Of a stretch of DNA of 64,000 nt, positions 60,608-64,000 are shown one piece after another. Both the position numbers and the translations under genes were made by a program. The notes below the pieces were generated by a model that ran no database searches, had not been told where the DNA came from, and saw only the letters and a list, made by a program, of their open reading frames with translations. The first letter of the stretch is position 1, and each line of letters starts with the position of its first letter. This DNA comes from an uncultured Candidatus Melainabacteria bacterium (lineage in GTDB: Bacteria > Cyanobacteriota > Vampirovibrionia > Gastranaerophilales > Gastranaerophilaceae), in NCBI GenBank assembly GCA_947570135.1, contig CANOTP010000002.1, positions 124,001-188,000 on the forward strand. The letters are read 5' to 3'.

Positions 60608-61519
60608 CTAATACCTCAAAGGAATTTTTGAGCGGAAAACTTCTTTATCCTGATATCCAAAGTTTCTTAACATCCTGTTTGTGCTTGTGTAGAAAATGTT
60701 TTCATCAAATGTCGGTCCGATATTTATTGAAGATACAGCGTCTTTTGAGAATTTGTATTCAAGATACGGAACAAAAAGTCCATTTTTTTCAACAATTCCC
60801 GTTGCTTTAGAGCCGTCTGCTCCAAATACGTTTACGATAACTATTCTGTACTCGTGTTCGTTTTTAAATTGAGGGTTTTTGAAGAAAATACTGACAATAC
60901 TTAATACATCAATCAACTCAAGCAAAATATTAAATAGCTTAACCTCGTTTGATTTTTTACAATTTAAGGCTCGTTCAAAAAGCATATTCCATTTTTTGAA
61001 AATTGCATGGATAATTTTTACCTGTTTTTGTTTATCGTAAATTACGCTTCCGTAAATAGGTAAATAATCGTTATCGGTCATTTCTTTAATTAATGTTTTT
61101 TTATCAAAACCGATATTATAACCTGTGTAGTTTTTACCTTTGGCGTAATTATTCCAAAGTGTCAGATTATCGGGGTCTGTAGAAAAAGATGTTGTGAAGT
61201 ATTCAAGCTTATTTTCAAAATCGTTATCCCCGTCAACGATATGCTTGTATTTATTGGTGAAGTGGTTTTTAATCTTGTCAAACAAATCAGGGTTTAATCC
61301 GTCTGTTTCGTTTATAAGATGAACGATAAGCCTGTATGAATATGCGATTTCTTCTTTGTCATTCAGATAAAGTGCGTTAGAAAATCTTATGGCTCCGCAA
61401 GATAAGATATTTAAAAGCTTTTCTGGTTTTGTATAATGATAGATTGTGTAATTTGTATCATTATCAAGAATCTTTTTTATCTTGGGAATTTTTTCCAACA
61501 AATTATCATAATAAGACAT
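60608..61519 (-). CDS. DUF2971 family protein
   Basis: 303 residues. The N-terminal YHYTKPEKLLNILSCGAIRFSN, then LYLNDKEEIAYS and later FKNEHEYRIVIV fit DUF2971, a family often in defence or toxin-like contexts but of unknown function. GAGAGGTTTCTTGA before ATG. A stand-alone gene here. Confidence 0.85.
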   Translation of the reverse strand: MSYYDNLLEKIPKIKKILDNDTNYTIYHYTKPEKLLNILSCGAIRFSNALYLNDKEEIAYSYRLIVHLINETDGLNPDLFDKIKNHFTNKYKHIVDGDNDFENKLEYFTTSFSTDPDNLTLWNNYAKGKNYTGYNIGFDKKTLIKEMTDNDYLPIYGSVIYDKQKQVKIIHAIFKKWNMLFERALNCKKSNEVKLFNILLELIDVLSIVSIFFKNPQFKNEHEYRIVIVNVFGADGSKATGIVEKNGLFVPYLEYKFSKDAVSSINIGPTFDENIFYTSTNRMLRNFGYQDKEVFRSKIPLRY

Positions 61520-61559
61520 TCAAGAAACCTCTCAGACTATATCTTTATTATAACATATT

Positions 61560-61718
61560 TTAATGTTTAATTGAAGAGTCCAGACGTTTTTTTATTTGTT
61601 GAATTTCTTCTTTTGTCAGATATTTTGCAAATTGAGCAAATTCTTCCATAATGTCCCAAGATGAATAGTTTCCGCATTCAACTTTTTTAATCCAATCATT
61701 AACTTCTTTTGTAATCAT
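61560..61718 (-). CDS. Small 52-residue protein, unknown function
   Basis: ATG with TAGGAGTTAT upstream, stop at 61560. Charged, helical sequence (KEVNDWIKKVECGNYSSWDI; YLTKEEIQQIKKRLDSS). No family recognised. It lies between the DUF2971 gene and the pil genes, all on the same strand, after the pil terminator. Confidence 0.65.
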   Translation of the reverse strand: MITKEVNDWIKKVECGNYSSWDIMEEFAQFAKYLTKEEIQQIKKRLDSSIKH

Positions 61719-61746
61719 ATAACTCCTAACTCCATTATTAAATATT

Positions 61747-61771
61747 CAGGTCAGGCTTTTCACCTGACCTG
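61747..61771 (-). terminator. Terminator behind pilO
   Basis: CAGGTCAGG / CCTGACCTG with seven-base loop; on the - strand followed by AATATTTAATAA (weak T-run). Confidence 0.6.
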
Positions 61772-61781
61772 TATGACCTTT

Positions 61782-62369
61782 TTATTTTTTTGCGTATAAT
61801 TTGACTTTAAAGTTTATTAAAAGTATTTTTTTGTTTTTCTTATACGGAACGATTTCAACGGATTGAATATCAAGGAAGTGTTCGTGTTTGTACATTTCTT
61901 TTAAGAAATTATCGTAATCAGAATAGTTACTTATCATTTCCATATTCAACCTTGCAACGTTATATTTTTCACCTGCACCTTGTACAAAGTTATCGTCTTT
62001 AGGGTCATAGTCGTACTTGATTGAGCGAACTTTGATTTTATTTGCACGAACCAATTGCAAAACTTCAGCAAATTCGCCTGCAATAACCGCTTCGGTATCC
62101 ATTCCCGATTCAATCGGTTTATAGAACGGTTTATTGGAAATTTCGCTTTCTTTTTCTTTCGCTTTTTCTTCCGCTTCTTTTTTCTTATATTCTTCTAAGG
62201 TAGCTTGTTTTTGTTGCACAGTAGCATTTTTGGATTCTATTTCTGCTTGAAGGCTGTTTAAATTATTGTTATTTTCAACAATTTTTTGAATCCCGAAAAT
62301 ACATCCGCCTATTACTGCTACTAATAGAAGAATTGATAAATAAAATTGTTTTAGTTTTTCTGTATCCAT
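61782..62369 (-). CDS. pilO: PilO-like type IV pilus alignment protein
   Basis: 195 residues. One N-terminal membrane helix (LSILLLVAVIGGCIFGI, ~12-28), a coiled coil (NNLNSLQAEIESKNATVQQK to ~75), and a C-terminal ferredoxin-like part with SNYSDYDNFLKEMYKHEHFLD and VEIVPYKKNKKILLINF. That is the PilO plan. It follows the PilMN gene by 20 bases, in the canonical order M-N-O. AAAGGATAAATC before ATG. Homology is by plan and context rather than strong motifs. Confidence 0.75.
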   Translation of the reverse strand: MDTEKLKQFYLSILLLVAVIGGCIFGIQKIVENNNNLNSLQAEIESKNATVQQKQATLEEYKKKEAEEKAKEKESEISNKPFYKPIESGMDTEAVIAGEFAEVLQLVRANKIKVRSIKYDYDPKDDNFVQGAGEKYNVARLNMEMISNYSDYDNFLKEMYKHEHFLDIQSVEIVPYKKNKKILLINFKVKLYAKK

Positions 62370-62389
62370 GATTTATCCTTTAAAAACGA

Positions 62390-64000
62390 TTAGTTAGTCG
62401 GTTCTGTTACTTCATTATTATTGTTTGTTTGAGCAGGTTGGCTATTATTATTATCCTTGTTATCTTTATTGTTTTTGTTATCGGAAGCTTTTCCTGATAA
62501 TTTATCCATAAATGATTTTAATTGATTATCATCCATGTTAGTTATTTCAAAAATGTATGGAGCATTATCAACGGTTGAAGCAGTGCTGCTGATAATGGTA
62601 TCTAAAGTTCCTGATTTCAAGTCAAGTTTACTTATTCTCAGTTTTGATTCAAGAAGTGATTCTTTTAAATTTTTAAAGAACACATAAACATCTTCAACTG
62701 TATCCGCACAGCCTTTAATATTAATCATACCGTCATTACCTGTCATAAAGTATGTTAAATAAAGATCTTTTGGAATAGATTCTCCTAATGCTGCAAATAC
62801 TTTAATTTTTGTAGTGTTATTTTGTAATACTCGTTCAATTTCAGCTAAAGCATCAAATCCTGAGTCACCGTTTTTGGATTCAAATGCTTTAATCTCTGAA
62901 TCCAGTTGAGTGATTTGATTATCAAGTTCTGTGATTTGGTTTTGAGCTTTTGTGCATTGGTTTTCTGTATATTTAAATGCTCCAAATACTGTACCGCCAA
63001 ATATTGCGCCTATAACACCAATAATTATTAAAGCTTTAGTCGGAGTAAGCTCAAATACTTTACCTCCGCCAAGATCAATAGGGATTACGACTTCTTCGAC
63101 AACAGCTTTGCTTTTACCGCCTTCTGCGATAAAGTTTACACAGATAGGGATTAAACCGTCCGGGGCAATACAACCGATTGAGTGTAATGATACTTTAATC
63201 TGATCTTCTTGTAGAATGTTTAAGCTCATTTCGGTAAGCGGTTCTTTTCTGAATTGGTTATCTTCAATGAAAAGAGTTTCACCGCTGAATTGTAATCTGC
63301 TTGCCATAATTTCTGCAGAAACCAGGTCGGTTTCAGATATAATCATCAAAGAGCTTGAAGGTGTACTCATCAAAGCGATTTGAGCTGCGTTTTCAATAGC
63401 AGAATAGATTTCTTCGCCTTCGTAAGATTTAATAGGCAGTGGTTCTTCATAGTACTCAAGGATTTTTTTGCCAAGCATACCTAATAATTGGAATCCGCTG
63501 TTATTTATTATCATCAAACTCCAAGAGTGACCTTCCTGCATTTGTTCTGCGGCAATATTTGTATAAGCAAGAGCTTTTAAATCAGCAAATAAAGAGCATT
63601 CAACACTTACTAAAGTTGCTCCTAAAGCTGTTATAATTTCCTTAATTTGTTCAATCGATTCTTTTTGAACTGCACTGTAAAATACGCTTCTTGAATCGGT
63701 ATTTGTAGATGCTGTTGCCTCAAACCAAACAGGCATCGGGTCTTTTCTTTTAAATATATATGTTTGTTCAAGTTCACCTAACACAATGTTATCAATTGCA
63801 GTATCATCTACAAGTAGAGGAATACCTTCTTTTAATCCAAACCAAACTGTTGGAATACTTAAATGAATATGTGCTTTTGCAGGGTTAATATTCCTCATTT
63901 GGAACAATGTTTCTAAAGCTGTTTTAAACTCATTATAATCGGCAATTTCTCTTTGGGCTTCATTATAAGTCAAGGCTGTATGTGCGTAAGACTTAATGTT
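62390..64000 (-). CDS. PilM-PilN-like fusion protein (N-terminus beyond window)
   Basis: The frame has no stop up to the right edge (NIKSYAHTALTYNEAQREIA precedes the TTG at 63973), so the true start is outside. At least 537 residues. First ~300: actin-like PilM-type ATPase fold elements (MIINNSGFQLLGMLGKKILEYY; SLMIISETDLVSAEIMASRL). Then a membrane helix (ALIIIGVIGAIFGGTVFGAF), a coiled coil (ITELDNQITQLDSEI) and a PilN-type domain (LAEIERVLQ, YLTYFMTGNDGMINIKG, VYVFFKNLKES), then an Asn/Asp-rich tail. In most bacteria PilM and PilN are separate. Directly upstream of pilO, same operon. Confidence 0.75.
   Translation of the reverse strand, partial: NIKSYAHTALTYNEAQREIADYNEFKTALETLFQMRNINPAKAHIHLSIPTVWFGLKEGIPLLVDDTAIDNIVLGELEQTYIFKRKDPMPVWFEATASTNTDSRSVFYSAVQKESIEQIKEIITALGATLVSVECSLFADLKALAYTNIAAEQMQEGHSWSLMIINNSGFQLLGMLGKKILEYYEEPLPIKSYEGEEIYSAIENAAQIALMSTPSSSLMIISETDLVSAEIMASRLQFSGETLFIEDNQFRKEPLTEMSLNILQEDQIKVSLHSIGCIAPDGLIPICVNFIAEGGKSKAVVEEVVIPIDLGGGKVFELTPTKALIIIGVIGAIFGGTVFGAFKYTENQCTKAQNQITELDNQITQLDSEIKAFESKNGDSGFDALAEIERVLQNNTTKIKVFAALGESIPKDLYLTYFMTGNDGMINIKGCADTVEDVYVFFKNLKESLLESKLRISKLDLKSGTLDTIISSTASTVDNAPYIFEITNMDDNQLKSFMDKLSGKASDNKNNKDNKDNNNSQPAQTNNNNEVTEPTN

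Noticed and set aside
1-64000. tRNA, rRNA, CRISPR array, insertion sequence or prophage
   Set aside because: No TPsiC-like arm with cloverleaf, no rRNA motifs, no regularly spaced repeats and no transposase or phage structural genes were seen on reading both strands; a tRNA or Infernal scan would settle this.

Overview
The window looks like a chromosome segment of an AT-rich, diderm, fermentative bacterium of the non-photosynthetic cyanobacterial sister lineage (Vampirovibrionia/Melainabacteria, most likely gut Gastranaerophilales). The strongest evidence is the RNA polymerase beta' subunit split into rpoC1 and rpoC2, with a very large insertion (about 650 residues) in the trigger loop of rpoC2, the cyanobacterial arrangement. 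An LptF/LptG-type permease points to an outer membrane. Repeated pilin-like proteins with the N-terminus FTLAEVLITLGIIG, and many small lineage-specific proteins, fit the same group. The taxonomic call is inference from these features, not from a database match.

Layout. 1-7.9 kb: a surface-glycan operon on the + strand (glycosyltransferase, UDP-glucuronate-type epimerase, second glycosyltransferase, Ugd, a Stealth/DUF4422 phosphotransferase fusion, Glf, GalE), able to make UDP-GlcA/GalA and UDP-Gal/UDP-galactofuranose. 7.9-12.6 kb: a 29-residue Met/Cys-rich peptide gene, a lineage-specific membrane protein, SGNH hydrolase, TspO, DUF1653, PgeF (with an in-frame insertion), and a frameshifted small membrane protein. 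13-22 kb: rpoB-rpoC1-rpoC2. 22-26.5 kb: HEPN/MNT pair, thrC and hom on the - strand, separated by a small + strand gene, then rpmB. 26.6-30.2 kb: small membrane protein, MerR-like protein, recA, hypothetical, mrnC. 30.2-38.8 kb: secreted and regulatory hypotheticals, LptF/G, two divergent HExxH proteins, gatA. 38.9-47.6 kb: pckA, two decayed pilin/XRE loci, a ferredoxin, deoB, a sensor kinase, a HEAT-repeat protein, hpf. 47.6-64 kb: Cys-rich protein, Hsp20, D-LDH-like, menG, DUF4127, MntP, intact pilin/XRE pairs, a Dpp-type ATPase, metG, beta-carbonic anhydrase, thioredoxin, DUF2971, and PilM/N and PilO at the right edge.

Two genome-scale patterns stand out. (1) Four times, a type IV pilin-like gene lies head-to-head with a small XRE regulator: two pairs are intact, with operator-like inverted repeats inside the promoters, and two are decayed. 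The PilMN/PilO genes at the right edge supply possible assembly context. (2) A dispersed element of about 90 bp, starting TGTAACGRAATGTAAAT and containing TATAAT, occurs four times between 12 and 26.6 kb. Three copies stand in front of small lineage-specific genes; the fourth may drive a short RNA. A third pattern is many genes whose -10 box sits 6-7 bp before the start codon with no Shine-Dalgarno, suggesting leaderless mRNAs.

I found no rRNA, tRNA, CRISPR array, insertion sequence or prophage.
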